Origin: Cognatundibacterium crateris
GTDB taxonomy: Bacteria; Pseudomonadota; Gammaproteobacteria; Burkholderiales; Burkholderiaceae_D
Reading direction: 5' to 3'
Assembly (NCBI RefSeq): GCF_010078235.1
Contig: NZ_JAABOS010000002.1
Span: 420,855-484,854, forward strand
Length of the DNA: 64,000 nucleotides
This document shows, piece by piece, positions 8,176 through 18,059 of the stretch; the first letter of the stretch is position 1, and each line of letters opens with the position of its first letter. The notes beneath the pieces are model-generated. The model was not told where the DNA came from, searched no databases, and saw nothing but the letters and a program-made list of their open reading frames with translations. A program made the position numbers and the translations under genes.

Positions 8176-8215
8176 AAAAAACAACAGCCCGCTCAGTGTT
8201 AGCTGAGCAGGCTGT
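8176..8215 (-). terminator. Rho-independent terminator of the glutamate dehydrogenase gene
   Basis: Arms at 8184-8196 and 8203-8215 pair over 13 bases with one mismatch. On the minus strand the hairpin is followed by a run of six T (8181-8176). It lies about 100 bases after the stop of the minus-strand glutamate dehydrogenase. Confidence 0.85.
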
Positions 8216-8313
8216 CTGCCATCATTTTGTTGCGTTGTTTGTGATGCCCAGCCTGCCCCATGTACCGGTATCAGGCAACCGGACAGGCAAGCCAGACATC
8301 CCAGGCTTACTAC

Positions 8314-11300
8314 TTATGCCAGATGACGCAATTCACGCATCGCGACTGAGACCGGTGCCAGATCGGCGGCCTGGGCGCTGATGGTGGACAGCAGCGTATT
8401 CAGGCGTTCGATGGCGCTCAGATGGCGCTGATGCCAGTCGGCCAGTGCTTCCTGACGCGACAACAGGCCACGTGTGATCTGACTCGCAATCGAATACACA
8501 TCATCACGCGCACTGCCACGCGCCTGCGTCTGCCACAGCGTATCCGTCGGCAGGCGGTTGATCTGATTGCGCCAGCCACTCAGGCCCAGCTCATCATCCA
8601 CCCCGAAATACGCACGTGCAGTGGTTTCGATGTCATTGCCAGTGCTGCCAGCCAGATCGACCAGATCGAGTGCCGGGAAGATGAATTCCAGCGCGGTCAG
8701 ATCTTGCGCCAGTTTTGCTTCCACGCCAGCCTGCGTCAGTGCATCGGCCTCATGCTGCCAGGCCGCACGCGCATTCGCTGGCAGCCAGTTTTCCAGCTGG
8801 CCACGCAATTCACGGGCGGCAGGCTGGAAGCGCTGGATCAGGGTAGGCATATCACTGCTCTGGGCACGGATACGCAGCATCCAGCGCGAGGCACGCTGGG
8901 TGATCGCGATCAGTTTCGACAACAGGTCCAGCTGCAATTTGCCATCGACTTTGTAATCCAGCGCATCGATCTGATCCCACAAGACTTCCAGATCAAAAAT
9001 CTCACGCGCCAGCGTGAATGCACGGATCACATCCGCAGCGCTGGCACCGGCTTCAGAGGCGATGAAATTGACGAAAGTCGCTCCAGCGCGGTTGACCACG
9101 GTGTTGGTGATATAGGTCGCTATGATTTCACGCTTGAGCGGATGCACCGCAATCGCATCGGCAAAACGCTCAGACAAGACTTGCGGGAAGTAAGCCTTGA
9201 GCGCACGGCTGAAGAAAGGATCATCCGGCAAATTGGATGCCACCAGCTCATCGAACACCGACATCTTGGCATAGGCCAGCACCACCGCGCCTTCCGGTGC
9301 AGTCAGGCCTTGCTTACGCGCTTTGCGATGGAAGATTTCTTCATCGCTAGGCAGGTATTCAATCGCGCGGTTCAGACGGCCTTGTTTTTCCAGGGTCTGC
9401 ATCAGTCTTTGCTGACCATCGAGCACATACAGCGGCCGGTGCGCAGCAATGTCCAGCGCCTGGCTTTGATAGTAGTTATCAGTCAGCACCAGATGGCCGA
9501 CTTCATCCGTCATCGAGGCCAGCAAATCATTACGCTGCTTGAGCGTGAGATCACCGGCTTCAACGATGGCGCCAACCAGAATTTTGATATTCACTTCATG
9601 GTCGGAGCAATCCACACCGGCCGAGTTATCAATCGCGTCGGTATAAATGCGACCGCCTTTTTGTGCGAACTCAATACGGCCATTCTGGGTACAGCCAAGG
9701 TTGCCGCCTTCTGCCAGCACTTTGCAGCGCAGCTCATTGCCGTTGACGCGGAAGGCATCACCGGCCTTGTCACCGACCTGGGCATGGGTTTCAAACGTGG
9801 CTTTGACATAAGTACCGATACCGCCGTTATACAGCAGGTCGACCGGTGCCTGCAGAATCACGCGCAGTAATTCCACCGGTGTCAGTTCTTCGGTCTCCAC
9901 ACCCAGCACGGCGCGCGCCTGAGGACTCAGACGTATCGCCTTGGCGCTGCGCGGATACACGCCGCCGCCTTCGGAAATCAGCTTCTTATCGTAGTCATCC
10001 CAGCTCGAGCGCGGCAGGTTGAACAGGCGCTGACGCTCTTTAAATGAGGCAGCCACATCCGGTGCCGGATCGATGAAAATATGACGGTGATCGAAGGCTG
10101 CAACCAGCTTAATCTGTTCCGATAACAGCATGCCGTTACCAAACACGTCACCCGACATATCGCCGATACCGGCCACCGTGAACGGTGTCGTCTGGGTATT
10201 GATGCCCATGGAGCGGAAATGGCGTTTGACCGATTCCCAGGCACCGCGTGCGGTAATGCCCATTTTTTTGTGATCGTAACCAACCGAACCACCGGAAGCG
10301 AAAGCATCTCCTAACCAGAAACCGTAATCCGCTGATACGCCGTTGGCGATATCAGAGAAAGTCGCTGTGCCTTTATCAGCCGCCACCACCAGATAAGGAT
10401 CATCCGGATCATGGCGCACCACTTTCGCAGGTGGCACCACCGCCCCTTTGACGATATTGTCAGTAATGTCCAGCAGGCCGGACAGGAAGATCTTATAGCA
10501 AGCCACGCCTTCGGCCTGATAGGCTTCGCGCTCGGATGCCGGCGGTGCATTTTTCAGTACAAAGCCGCCCTTGGAACCGACCGGTACGATCACGGTATTT
10601 TTGACTTGCTGCGCTTTGACCAGCCCCAGAATCTCGGTACGGAAATCCTCGCGCCGGTCAGACCAGCGCAAGCCGCCGCGCGCGACTTTGCCGCCGCGTA
10701 AATGCACACCTTCCACCCGTGGCGAATAGACCCAAATTTCAAACAAAGGCTTAGGTTCAGGCACGCCCGGCACTTCACGCGGGTTGAGTTTAAAACTCAT
10801 GTAAGGCTTGAACTGCCCATCCGCCGTGGTTTGCCACAGATTGGTACGCAAGGTTGCCATGATGGTGGCGTAGAACTGGCGCAGGATACGGTCTTCGTCC
10901 AGGCTGGCGACATTGGCCAGCTCGGCTTCCAGCTTCTCTTTGATCTGCTGCTGCGCTGTTTCGCGGTCACCGCCAAAATCAGGCTTAAAGCGGGCACCGA
11001 ATAATTCAGCGATCAGCTGGGTGATCGCGGCATTCTTATTCAGCGCGGCTTCGATATAAGTCTGGCTGTAAGCAAAGCCCAGTTGTTTGAAGTAGCGGGC
11101 ACAGGCGCGTAACACAGCGATAGAGCGTGCATCGAGTGCGGTATTGAGCACCAGACGGTTCAGATCATCGCTCTCCACATCGCCTTTCCAGACTTGCGAG
11201 AACAGGGTTTCAAACCTGCCCTTGATCGCGGATAAATCCGTCGTCGCAGGCAGTTGCAGGCCCAGATCATGTATCCACAAATTGTCATTGCCATTCAGGA

Positions 11301-13071
11301 TCTGGTAAGGATGCTCGTCCAGCACACGCGCGCCCATGTGCTCCAGCACCGGCAAGGAATCTGACAAGGCGACTTTGCTGGTGTTATAGATCTTAAAGCG
11401 CAGTACGCCGGCTTCAGCATCAAGCGGGCGATACAGCTTGACGACCATCGGTGCAGCCGGTGTCAGGCTGGCCAGCATTTCTGCATCTTCAGCGCCAACC
11501 AGCGCCGAGAAGTCTTCACGATAGGCAGTTGGGAAAGCGTCGGAGAAACGGTTGGCCAGCGCCAGCCCGCCACCTTCGCCGTGGGTGCGCAGCAATTCTG
11601 CGGTGCAGTCATCTTCCCAACGCTGCGCGAGCTTGGCAATACGGGCTTCGAGTGCGCCCAGATTCACATTTTGTGGTGCGCGTTCCTTGGCTCTGACCTG
11701 GTAATGAATACGGGCCAGCGGGCTATCGGTCAGCATAGGCGTGAATTCTATCGACTGACCATTGAGTGCATACATCAATTCGTTGCCGACTTTGACGCGC
11801 AATTCCGTGTTGTAACGGTCGCGCGGCACAAACACCTGCGCTGAAGTGAAGCGGCCAAACGGATCGCGGCGCAGGAACAGACGGGTACGCTGACGCTCTT
11901 GCAGACGCAGGATGCCAATCGCATGCTCCGCCAGGGTTGCGGTGTCGATCTGGAATAATTCATCGCGCGGATAATCATCCAAAATCGCTTGTAAGGCTTT
12001 GGCTGCATGGCTTTGCGGCACCACGCCGGAACTTTGCATGACTTCTGCCACACGTTGACGCACGCGTGGAATCTCACTGACCGGTACGGAATACGCGGTG
12101 GAGGTGTACAGACCGAGGAAGCGCGATTCGCCGATCACTTTGCCTTGTTCGTCATAGCGTTTAATCGCGACATAATCAAGCCAGGCCGGACGGTGTATGG
12201 TGGCGCGTGTCATCGCCTTGGTCACCAGCAGGGTCTCATCGGATTCCATGATGGCCTGCACTTCCGGTGGCAGATAGGCCAGACTGGTCTGTACTTTGCC
12301 ACGCAAAATACCCAGACCGGATTCAGGAATCGCCACCAGCGTGACTTTATCGCCATCCTTGCGCAACTCATAATCGCGCGCACCGAGGAAAGTAAAGTGA
12401 CGGTCTTCCAGCCAGCGCAGGAAGGCCACGCCTTCATTGGCGGTCTGCGCCGGCGCATGCTTCTCGCAAGCGCTGCTGACTTGCTGCACACGTTCCAGCA
12501 TGGCAGACCAGTCGGTCACAGCGGCACGTACATCGGCCAGCACCGCCAGTAATTCTTTCGCCAACACCTGCTGATCCGCTGCACTCACGATGCGGTCGCA
12601 TTCGACCATGATCAGCGATTCAACCGGATCATCGCGGCCAGCAGCCTTGGCAGCCGCGACCGAACTGACGGCACTGATCTGTCCCTGCGCATTGCGTTGC
12701 ACGCTCATCAGCGGATGCACGATCCAGTGCGCGGTACGGCCACTGCGGTTAATCGCCATCGTGACCGAATCCACCAGGAAGGGCATATTGTCATTGACGA
12801 TCTGCACGACTGTGTGTTCACTCACGAAGCCATCTTCGGCCAGCGTAGGATTAAACACCCTGACGGCAGGCGTGGCAGCAGCACGTGGTGCATCCAGCAA
12901 ACGCCAGTGCGCGTTTGCCTGTGCAAACAGGGTGGCTGGCCCACGGGTCGTGATTTCGTCGGGATCGGTGTTCTCGAAATAAGCTGCCAGAAAAGGACCT
13001 TGTCGGTCGGCAGCAGGGCCAGGATGGGCTTGCGCATAAGCGATCAGCTCTGCGAAGTGCGTTGTGGTCAT
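8314..13071 (-). CDS. gdhB: NAD-specific glutamate dehydrogenase, large (GDH-180 type)
   Basis: 1585 residues, the normal size of the ~180 kDa class, with AAGGAG before the ATG. It converts glutamate and NAD to 2-oxoglutarate, ammonium and NADH in the cytoplasm. The long N-terminal region carries ACT-like regulatory segments (VVQIVNDNMPFLVDSVTMAI; FLGARDYEL). The catalytic core is clear: GGKVARGGLRWSDR, VGSKGGFVLK, then the Rossmann part with GIGDMSGDVFGNGML and GIGTYVKA, and AEGGNLGCTQ. The C-terminal helical domain is complete. Monocistronic, with its own terminator. In Pseudomonas and Caulobacter this enzyme is catabolic and allosterically controlled; the same is expected here. Confidence 0.97.
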   Translation of the reverse strand: MTTTHFAELIAYAQAHPGPAADRQGPFLAAYFENTDPDEITTRGPATLFAQANAHWRLLDAPRAAATPAVRVFNPTLAEDGFVSEHTVVQIVNDNMPFLVDSVTMAINRSGRTAHWIVHPLMSVQRNAQGQISAVSSVAAAKAAGRDDPVESLIMVECDRIVSAADQQVLAKELLAVLADVRAAVTDWSAMLERVQQVSSACEKHAPAQTANEGVAFLRWLEDRHFTFLGARDYELRKDGDKVTLVAIPESGLGILRGKVQTSLAYLPPEVQAIMESDETLLVTKAMTRATIHRPAWLDYVAIKRYDEQGKVIGESRFLGLYTSTAYSVPVSEIPRVRQRVAEVMQSSGVVPQSHAAKALQAILDDYPRDELFQIDTATLAEHAIGILRLQERQRTRLFLRRDPFGRFTSAQVFVPRDRYNTELRVKVGNELMYALNGQSIEFTPMLTDSPLARIHYQVRAKERAPQNVNLGALEARIAKLAQRWEDDCTAELLRTHGEGGGLALANRFSDAFPTAYREDFSALVGAEDAEMLASLTPAAPMVVKLYRPLDAEAGVLRFKIYNTSKVALSDSLPVLEHMGARVLDEHPYQILNGNDNLWIHDLGLQLPATTDLSAIKGRFETLFSQVWKGDVESDDLNRLVLNTALDARSIAVLRACARYFKQLGFAYSQTYIEAALNKNAAITQLIAELFGARFKPDFGGDRETAQQQIKEKLEAELANVASLDEDRILRQFYATIMATLRTNLWQTTADGQFKPYMSFKLNPREVPGVPEPKPLFEIWVYSPRVEGVHLRGGKVARGGLRWSDRREDFRTEILGLVKAQQVKNTVIVPVGSKGGFVLKNAPPASEREAYQAEGVACYKIFLSGLLDITDNIVKGAVVPPAKVVRHDPDDPYLVVAADKGTATFSDIANGVSADYGFWLGDAFASGGSVGYDHKKMGITARGAWESVKRHFRSMGINTQTTPFTVAGIGDMSGDVFGNGMLLSEQIKLVAAFDHRHIFIDPAPDVAASFKERQRLFNLPRSSWDDYDKKLISEGGGVYPRSAKAIRLSPQARAVLGVETEELTPVELLRVILQAPVDLLYNGGIGTYVKATFETHAQVGDKAGDAFRVNGNELRCKVLAEGGNLGCTQNGRIEFAQKGGRIYTDAIDNSAGVDCSDHEVNIKILVGAIVEAGDLTLKQRNDLLASMTDEVGHLVLTDNYYQSQALDIAAHRPLYVLDGQQRLMQTLEKQGRLNRAIEYLPSDEEIFHRKARKQGLTAPEGAVVLAYAKMSVFDELVASNLPDDPFFSRALKAYFPQVLSERFADAIAVHPLKREIIATYITNTVVNRAGATFVNFIASEAGASAADVIRAFTLAREIFDLEVLWDQIDALDYKVDGKLQLDLLSKLIAITQRASRWMLRIRAQSSDMPTLIQRFQPAARELRGQLENWLPANARAAWQHEADALTQAGVEAKLAQDLTALEFIFPALDLVDLAGSTGNDIETTARAYFGVDDELGLSGWRNQINRLPTDTLWQTQARGSARDDVYSIASQITRGLLSRQEALADWHQRHLSAIERLNTLLSTISAQAADLAPVSVAMRELRHLA

Positions 13072-13568
13072 ACGTTCTCCTTCGGGTGGGAAGATACGGG
13101 AAAATCACTGCGAATTCATTGCCAGCCGCCAGTATCCTCTAAACTGCGAAAGGCGACAAATACCTTTGCTTTTTTCCATGAAAAAAACAGCGTTTTCCGG
13201 CCCGACTTTGTGCTGAAGCAATGCCGTGCTGCAGCAAAAACGCTGCATATGCGGGCTGTTGCTGCTTCAGGGGAGTATGTTGCGGTGCGTCGGGGAATTT
13301 TCCCATGGGGGCTGACGGGGGCTAAGCATCTCCCGTGCGACTGACGCCGCCATGCGGCGCATCGCGATGCGCCTTGCTTTTTTTTGCCAACACTGACTAC
13401 GATTTTTCTGCGCAAATTCCGTCACCGTTCCCTAAGTCGCAGAAATACGGCAGAATGCCTGTCCCGCCTTGCAATCCGCTGGCCTGAATCAGGTGCGTGA
13501 TGCAGTGGCGGCTACCTTGAGAACAGCAGCGCATCAGCACAGACTGATGCCGACACGGAGAAACACAG
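13072..13568 (+). other. Intergenic region with candidate small RNA
   Basis: 497 bases between the divergent glutamate dehydrogenase gene and the unknown gene at 13569. There is no credible protein frame. A strong plus-strand terminator sits at 13356-13385 without a plus-strand gene upstream, so a small RNA of roughly 100-250 bases starting somewhere after 13100 is possible. The region also has to hold the promoters of both flanking genes. Confidence 0.4.
13356..13385 (+). terminator. Orphan intrinsic terminator
   Basis: GGCGCATCGCGATGCGCC (13356-13373) is a perfect 18-base palindrome followed by TTGC and eight T. It points along the plus strand, but the nearest upstream plus-strand gene is the HNH-like gene, more than 7 kb away. 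It therefore probably ends an unannotated transcript. Confidence 0.8.
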
Positions 13569-14045
13569 ATGGCAAATCGTTGGGCGCATAAAGAATTTAC
13601 TTTTATCTCTGACCGGCACTGGGAAAAAATCCCGAATCAAAGTGATGACGGCAGGCTGCAATTGTTTTGTCCGGAAACCGGCACCTCGCTGGCGCTCAGT
13701 ATGGAAGCGATGGATATTCCTAAGAATAAAATCGAAAGTGTCGCCAAGTCTCTGATGGAAGCGCGTAAATTTGCGCATGTACGTGGCATTCAGGACATGA
13801 TGCAAAGTAATGAAGTACCGGATCTGCAATTTGTCGAGGAACACATAGGTCCGAATGCGGGCGGCAATGGCTATGAAGTGGTGTATGAAGGCAGTCTGCC
13901 CGGCAAAAATTTCTTTGGCTTTCTGGGCTTTGTGAGTCAGCGCAAAATTGTCAATCTGATCGTGGTCACACCCTTTTCTTATGCCAAAGGGCATGCCGGC
14001 ATGTTCCGTGAAGTGGCAGGCGGTTTTTCAGTCGTTTTACCCTGA
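13569..14045 (+). CDS. Conserved hypothetical protein (DUF1795/DcrB-like fold possible)
   Basis: 158 residues with GGAG nine bases before the ATG. There is no signal peptide or TM. The sequence reads like a small alpha/beta protein: FTFISDRHWEKI, TGTSLALSMEAMD, then VVYEGSLPGKNFFGFLGFVSQRKIVNLIVVTPFSYAKG. The end resembles DcrB/PsbP-like (DUF1795) proteins, where VVxxPxxYA-type strands recur, but the match is weak. Function unknown; it stands alone between two convergently or divergently placed units. Confidence 0.7.
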   Translation: MANRWAHKEFTFISDRHWEKIPNQSDDGRLQLFCPETGTSLALSMEAMDIPKNKIESVAKSLMEARKFAHVRGIQDMMQSNEVPDLQFVEEHIGPNAGGNGYEVVYEGSLPGKNFFGFLGFVSQRKIVNLIVVTPFSYAKGHAGMFREVAGGFSVVLP

Positions 14046-14087
14046 ATCTGATGTAGCGTTGGCCACCTGAACACGGCCAGCGCCAGC

Positions 14088-14951
14088 TTACTGCCCCGGT
14101 GTATTTGCAAAAGGCCGCGCCGCATTCACATGCAGAGTGTGCTGTCTGCCATCTGGCCCGCGATAGGTATAGCGGAATGCAGCACCCGGAAACTGTATGC
14201 CCAGTGCCCGCCCTGTCGCATCCAGTGCCACGTAAATATTGCCACGTCCCAGCCCCGAAGTCCCTGTCGTTTTGGAGCGGCTGCTGTCTGCATAATGGGG
14301 CAGCGTCGATGCATCGATCACCGGCATTTGCATGACCACTGCCGTAGCCGGTGGCAGACTGGATTGCTTACGCTGCAGCAGTGTCTGTAACTGTGTCAGC
14401 GCATCGGCATCCAGCGGCTGTAGCGGACCGGCAGCGATCATCACATGCCCGGTATCTGCTGCCGGTGCACTATCTGGCGGCGCATTCATGCAATACTGAT
14501 TCAGACACCAGCTGACCACATCACCGGCACGCAACTTCCGCAGATCGCGCACACCTTGCCAGCCCTGTGCCGTGCCGTTGCCCAGCGTAGCAAAAAACTG
14601 CTGATACACATAAGCCTGGGGCCATTTCTGCCTGTCCTTCAATTGTTGTGCGTACTCACGGATTGCTGTCATAGATTGCGGCGCGGTGCGGCTGAGTACA
14701 TAGCTGACCCAGCCTGAACAATCAGTAACTACCCGGTAACTGCCATCCTGCTGCTGCACGATGTCGGGCTGCGCGGCTGCGCCAGTCTGGCCGCGATGGG
14801 TGTAGCGGGTATCACTGAGCTGAGCCAGGATACGCTCAGCCAACGCATAGGTGTCGGCCGCCTGGTCAGCCTGTGCCCGGTCGCTGCAGCATAACAGCAT
14901 CACAACCATTCCAGCTAGCGAAGCAGGCTTGCACATCAATGTATTCTGCAT
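14088..14951 (-). CDS. Exported NlpC/P60-like cysteine-protease-fold protein
   Basis: 287 residues from an ATG at 14951 that has GGAG eight bases upstream. The N-terminus is a signal peptide (MCKPASLAGMVVMLLCC...AQA); the CC before SDRAQA might be a lipobox, but the context is poor. The core carries VVTDCSGWVSYVLS, the NlpC/P60 Cys motif (DCSG), then LRAGDVVSW and DTGHVMIAAG, the matching Asp-Val and catalytic His segments. Typical family members cut peptidoglycan stem peptides, but this set is minimal. It is 37 bases downstream of the GH16 gene and probably in the same operon, hinting at cell-wall or glucan processing. Confidence 0.7.
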   Translation of the reverse strand: MQNTLMCKPASLAGMVVMLLCCSDRAQADQAADTYALAERILAQLSDTRYTHRGQTGAAAQPDIVQQQDGSYRVVTDCSGWVSYVLSRTAPQSMTAIREYAQQLKDRQKWPQAYVYQQFFATLGNGTAQGWQGVRDLRKLRAGDVVSWCLNQYCMNAPPDSAPAADTGHVMIAAGPLQPLDADALTQLQTLLQRKQSSLPPATAVVMQMPVIDASTLPHYADSSRSKTTGTSGLGRGNIYVALDATGRALGIQFPGAAFRYTYRGPDGRQHTLHVNAARPFANTPGQ

Positions 14952-14988
14952 GGCTGTTCTCCGACTTGTGTTCGCTGCGGCACCAGGT

Positions 14989-15798
14989 TTAAGGCTGCTG
15001 CCAGACCTTGACCCACTCCACATCCATACGATACGGGCTTTGTTCGCGCGTGCCATAGCCTTGTGGCAGCAAGGGCCCGGCCCAGCCGCGGTCTTTCAGT
15101 TCACAGGTCAGGCGGATTTCCTGTGCCACCTGTGAAATCGCCTGTGTGGTACGCCAGCGTTCTGTGCCATCGACGTAAAACACGTATTCCTGCGGTGTCC
15201 ACAATAAGCCATAGGTATGCCAGCTGCCATCGAGTGACACAGGCGACTGCCATTTGCCACCCAGATGCTGATGCTGTTCACGGTAGCCATCCCAATGCAG
15301 GTTAAACGAAGCCAGCTGGCTCACGTCCTTACCCTTCATATCGGTCAGTCTGTGCTCGATGATGTCTATCTCCACCCCGGAGCGTTGCGGGTCGCCTGTC
15401 CATTTTCCCAGCGTGGGTGACTGCAGCCAGAATGCGCAATGTCCACCCGGTGCGTCCTGAAAGCGGATGCGCGACTCGGTATAGCCATAACGAAAACTAT
15501 ACTTGCCGGCTGTGCTCAAAAAACCGCTGTAATGCTGACCCTGCTCGCTGTAAGTGCGGATATGCAGGCCCTGCGCATCCACGCTGACCGCGTCTGCCGT
15601 CAGCTGTGCCGCATCGCGCAGATAGGTGGCTGGCGTCCAGCGCTTCAGATCGAGCTGCTCACCCTGAAACAGATCTTGCCAGACCAGTTGATAGCCGTCT
15701 GGCGGCGCGGCCTGCGCAGTGCTGCAATAGAGCAGCGCAGGCAGCAAAGCAGTCAGCACAGGCGCGGCAATTCGCGCAGATATGTGATGCTTCATCAT
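14989..15798 (-). CDS. Secreted GH16-family glucanase
   Basis: 269 residues from the ATG at 15798, which overlaps the upstream stop as TGATG; an in-frame GTG one codon earlier is less likely. A signal peptide ends at STAQA. The fold is GH16: LVWQDLFQGEQLDLKRW, YGYTESRIRF, the catalytic GVEIDIIEH (E143 nucleophile, D145, E148 acid/base) and WHTYGLLWTPQEYVFYVDG. Family members cleave beta-1,3/1,4-glucans such as laminarin, or act as transglycosylases. It lies between an unknown gene (coupled) and the NlpC/P60-like gene. Confidence 0.93.
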   Translation of the reverse strand: MMKHHISARIAAPVLTALLPALLYCSTAQAAPPDGYQLVWQDLFQGEQLDLKRWTPATYLRDAAQLTADAVSVDAQGLHIRTYSEQGQHYSGFLSTAGKYSFRYGYTESRIRFQDAPGGHCAFWLQSPTLGKWTGDPQRSGVEIDIIEHRLTDMKGKDVSQLASFNLHWDGYREQHQHLGGKWQSPVSLDGSWHTYGLLWTPQEYVFYVDGTERWRTTQAISQVAQEIRLTCELKDRGWAGPLLPQGYGTREQSPYRMDVEWVKVWQQP

Positions 15799-16319
15799 CA
15801 CACCGGATGATGATCATGCAGGGAACAGGCCTGTACCCTGGCGCCGAAGAAGCTGGCCTGCAATTGAAAGGCTTGCAGCAGGCGCTGGCGTCCGGCTTCA
15901 TCTTCAGGCAGTGCAAATACGACTTTCAAAAACTTAGGCTGATGGCCTGCCGGTGCAGTCCGGCTGTGGCCAATATCGGCTGCCAGCAAATCCTGCTCCA
16001 GCAAGCTCATCACATCTGGCTGTGCCGGATGCTGGGCTGCGCGCAGCGCATTCAGGATTTCGGTTTCCGTGATCTGCACCGTATCGTGTTCGCCCTGAAA
16101 TTTTTTGACCCCGGCGATATTGACCGCGATGCCGCCGGTGATTTCATACGCCAGCGGCGCCACTCTCTCATAGTGAAATGCTTCCCAGCCGGGCAAGCCG
16201 CGCTTAGTCTGCGCCACACTGGCCATCGCGGCTGCCACGCTGCCGCCGCTGCTGATCATACCGACCGGCAGCATGTCTTCCAGCGTATCCGGCACAGGGG
16301 TATTTGCTGTATCTGTCAT
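15798..16319 (-). CDS. Hypothetical protein coupled to GH16 gene
   Basis: 173 residues from ATG 16319, with AGGA upstream; a TTG two codons earlier is in frame. I do not recognise the family. Visible features are a Ser/Gly/Ala-rich stretch (MISSGGSVAAAMASVAQTKRG), a hydrophilic middle (GVKKFQGEHDTVQITETEILNAL) and a C-terminal segment KFLKVVFALPEDEAGRQRLL. No signal peptide or TM. Its TGA overlaps the GH16 ATG (TGATG), so the two are translationally coupled and may act together or be co-regulated. Confidence 0.7.
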   Translation of the reverse strand: MTDTANTPVPDTLEDMLPVGMISSGGSVAAAMASVAQTKRGLPGWEAFHYERVAPLAYEITGGIAVNIAGVKKFQGEHDTVQITETEILNALRAAQHPAQPDVMSLLEQDLLAADIGHSRTAPAGHQPKFLKVVFALPEDEAGRQRLLQAFQLQASFFGARVQACSLHDHHPV

Positions 16320-16385
16320 GACCAAATCCTATTCTGAAAAATGCTAAACAACGCCAGCCTGCATTGTATGCCAGCGCCAGCCGCT

Positions 16386-18059
16386 TTATTTCAGGCTTTC
16401 AGTTTTGTTTTCAATCGCGTCTTTGGCGGCTTCCTTATTTGCTTCCTTACTTGCATCTTTAGGTGGATCTTTCGGCATCGGTTTGCGCGGTAACAGTTCA
16501 TTGCGGTTGGCAGCGTGCGCTACGAAGCTGGCCACAATCAGCGCGGCCTGACTCAGGTCGGCTTTTTGCACTTTGTCGTACACGTCGATATTCGAATGAT
16601 GGGTACGTGTCATGTAATCCATCTGATCCTGAATAAACTGAAAACCCGGTACGCCTACACTGTCGAAGCTCACATGGTCGGTGCTGCCAGTCTTGCGCAA
16701 GGTGGTGGTGGTCGCGCCCAGATCGGCAAACGGTGCCAGCCAGGCGTCAAATACCGGCTTTACCACCACATTGTTTTCGGCATAGATGCCACGGATTTTG
16801 CCAGCGCCATTATCGAGATTGAAATAAGCGGAAATTTTTCCATGCTGCGGCTTTACCTGCAGTGGTCCAGCCGGTTTGCGCAAAAATGCGGGCAGGCTTT
16901 TCTCAGCCGGGTCTGTGCTTTCCGGGCGCGCAGCCACCCATTGCTGTACATAGGCACGGGAACCGAGCAAACCCTGCTCTTCACCACCCCACAGCGCAAG
17001 ACGTATAGTGCGGCGTGGCTTCAAGCCTGACTCTTTGAGCAAGCGCACGGCTTCCATCATCACCGCGACACCAGCCGCATTATCGGTCGCGCCGGTCGCG
17101 CCATGCCAGGAATCCAGATGCGCACCCAACATCACGATTTCATCTTTTTTATCGCTGCCCGGAATATCGGCAATCACATTGACCGCTGCCTGCGCATCCT
17201 CGTCTTCAAAGCGCGCATCGACCTGCACTTCCAACTCGACCGGCTTCTTTTTTTCCAGCAAACGGTACAGCCGGTTATAGGCTTCACTCGCCAGCACCAG
17301 CGCCGGAACCTGCGCCGATTCGCCCGTCTTATACGAGCCCCCACTATGCACAAATACGGTGCCGTCTTCGCCGCGCGATACATGCAGGGTTGCGATCACT
17401 TTTTCCGCACTCAGAAAGCTTTGCAGTTTTTTCTGGAATTGCTGCTGTTTCTGAACCGTCTGCGGATCGGCACGACGCGTTGCACCTGGTTCCAGCTCCA
17501 TTTTCTGCAGTTCTTCCAGCTCCTGACTGCTGTAGCGTTTGGCATCACCGGTCAGATGCGGTTTGAAACTGATTGGTTCATCCAGCAACACCAGTGCCTC
17601 GCTGAGCTTGCCCTTCCACTTTTGCAAATCTTCTTCGCTACTGAGTCTGGCGATCACGGCACGGCCACGCTGTGCACCGCGGCTAGCTGGGGTCCAGGCT
17701 TTGGGAATCGCCAGCAAATCGAGCGGCATCGGGCTCAGCATACGCAGGCTGGCATGCTGATACGACCAACCCAGTCCGAAAGGCGCAAAGCTTTCGGTAT
17801 GCACATTGTGCAAACCCCAGGTGCGCAATTGCGACTGACTCCAGTCCGCCGCTTTTTTTAATCCGGCAGAGCCGGTCAGACGCGCGCCTATCTCATCGGT
17901 CAGCACCCCAAGGTGCTCATGGGCTTTGGAATGATTGAGCGCCTCATCACGCAGGCGGTTAATCAGCTCCAGATCGGTCTTTTCTTCCGCAGCCAACAGC
18001 TGGCCACACGGTAAAGTCAACAGCAACAGACAGCCCAGCAGGCGGGATGGCAGGCGCAT
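16386..18059 (-). CDS. Exported M28-family zinc aminopeptidase/carboxypeptidase
   Basis: 557 residues from ATG 18059, with GAGGAG upstream; the longer frame to 18185 has no site. A signal peptide ends near LLAAEEK. After a PA-like insert (residues ~120-290, GRAVIARLSSEEDL) comes the M28 core: LGAHLDSWHG (H314), GATDNAAG (D326), GGEEQGLLG (E360/E361) and a late THHSNIDVYD histidine. All co-catalytic zinc ligands are present. The C-terminus is a Lys/Asp/Ala-rich low-complexity tail (PKDASKEANKEAAKD), perhaps for cell-surface or substrate contact. It probably trims peptides in the periplasm or outside the cell. Confidence 0.93.
   Translation of the reverse strand: MRLPSRLLGCLLLLTLPCGQLLAAEEKTDLELINRLRDEALNHSKAHEHLGVLTDEIGARLTGSAGLKKAADWSQSQLRTWGLHNVHTESFAPFGLGWSYQHASLRMLSPMPLDLLAIPKAWTPASRGAQRGRAVIARLSSEEDLQKWKGKLSEALVLLDEPISFKPHLTGDAKRYSSQELEELQKMELEPGATRRADPQTVQKQQQFQKKLQSFLSAEKVIATLHVSRGEDGTVFVHSGGSYKTGESAQVPALVLASEAYNRLYRLLEKKKPVELEVQVDARFEDEDAQAAVNVIADIPGSDKKDEIVMLGAHLDSWHGATGATDNAAGVAVMMEAVRLLKESGLKPRRTIRLALWGGEEQGLLGSRAYVQQWVAARPESTDPAEKSLPAFLRKPAGPLQVKPQHGKISAYFNLDNGAGKIRGIYAENNVVVKPVFDAWLAPFADLGATTTTLRKTGSTDHVSFDSVGVPGFQFIQDQMDYMTRTHHSNIDVYDKVQKADLSQAALIVASFVAHAANRNELLPRKPMPKDPPKDASKEANKEAAKDAIENKTESLK

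Noticed and set aside
8422..9870. A 482-codon open frame on the plus strand
   Set aside because: It is fully antisense to the glutamate dehydrogenase gene, lacks a ribosome site and has no recognisable protein; an artefact of codon bias.
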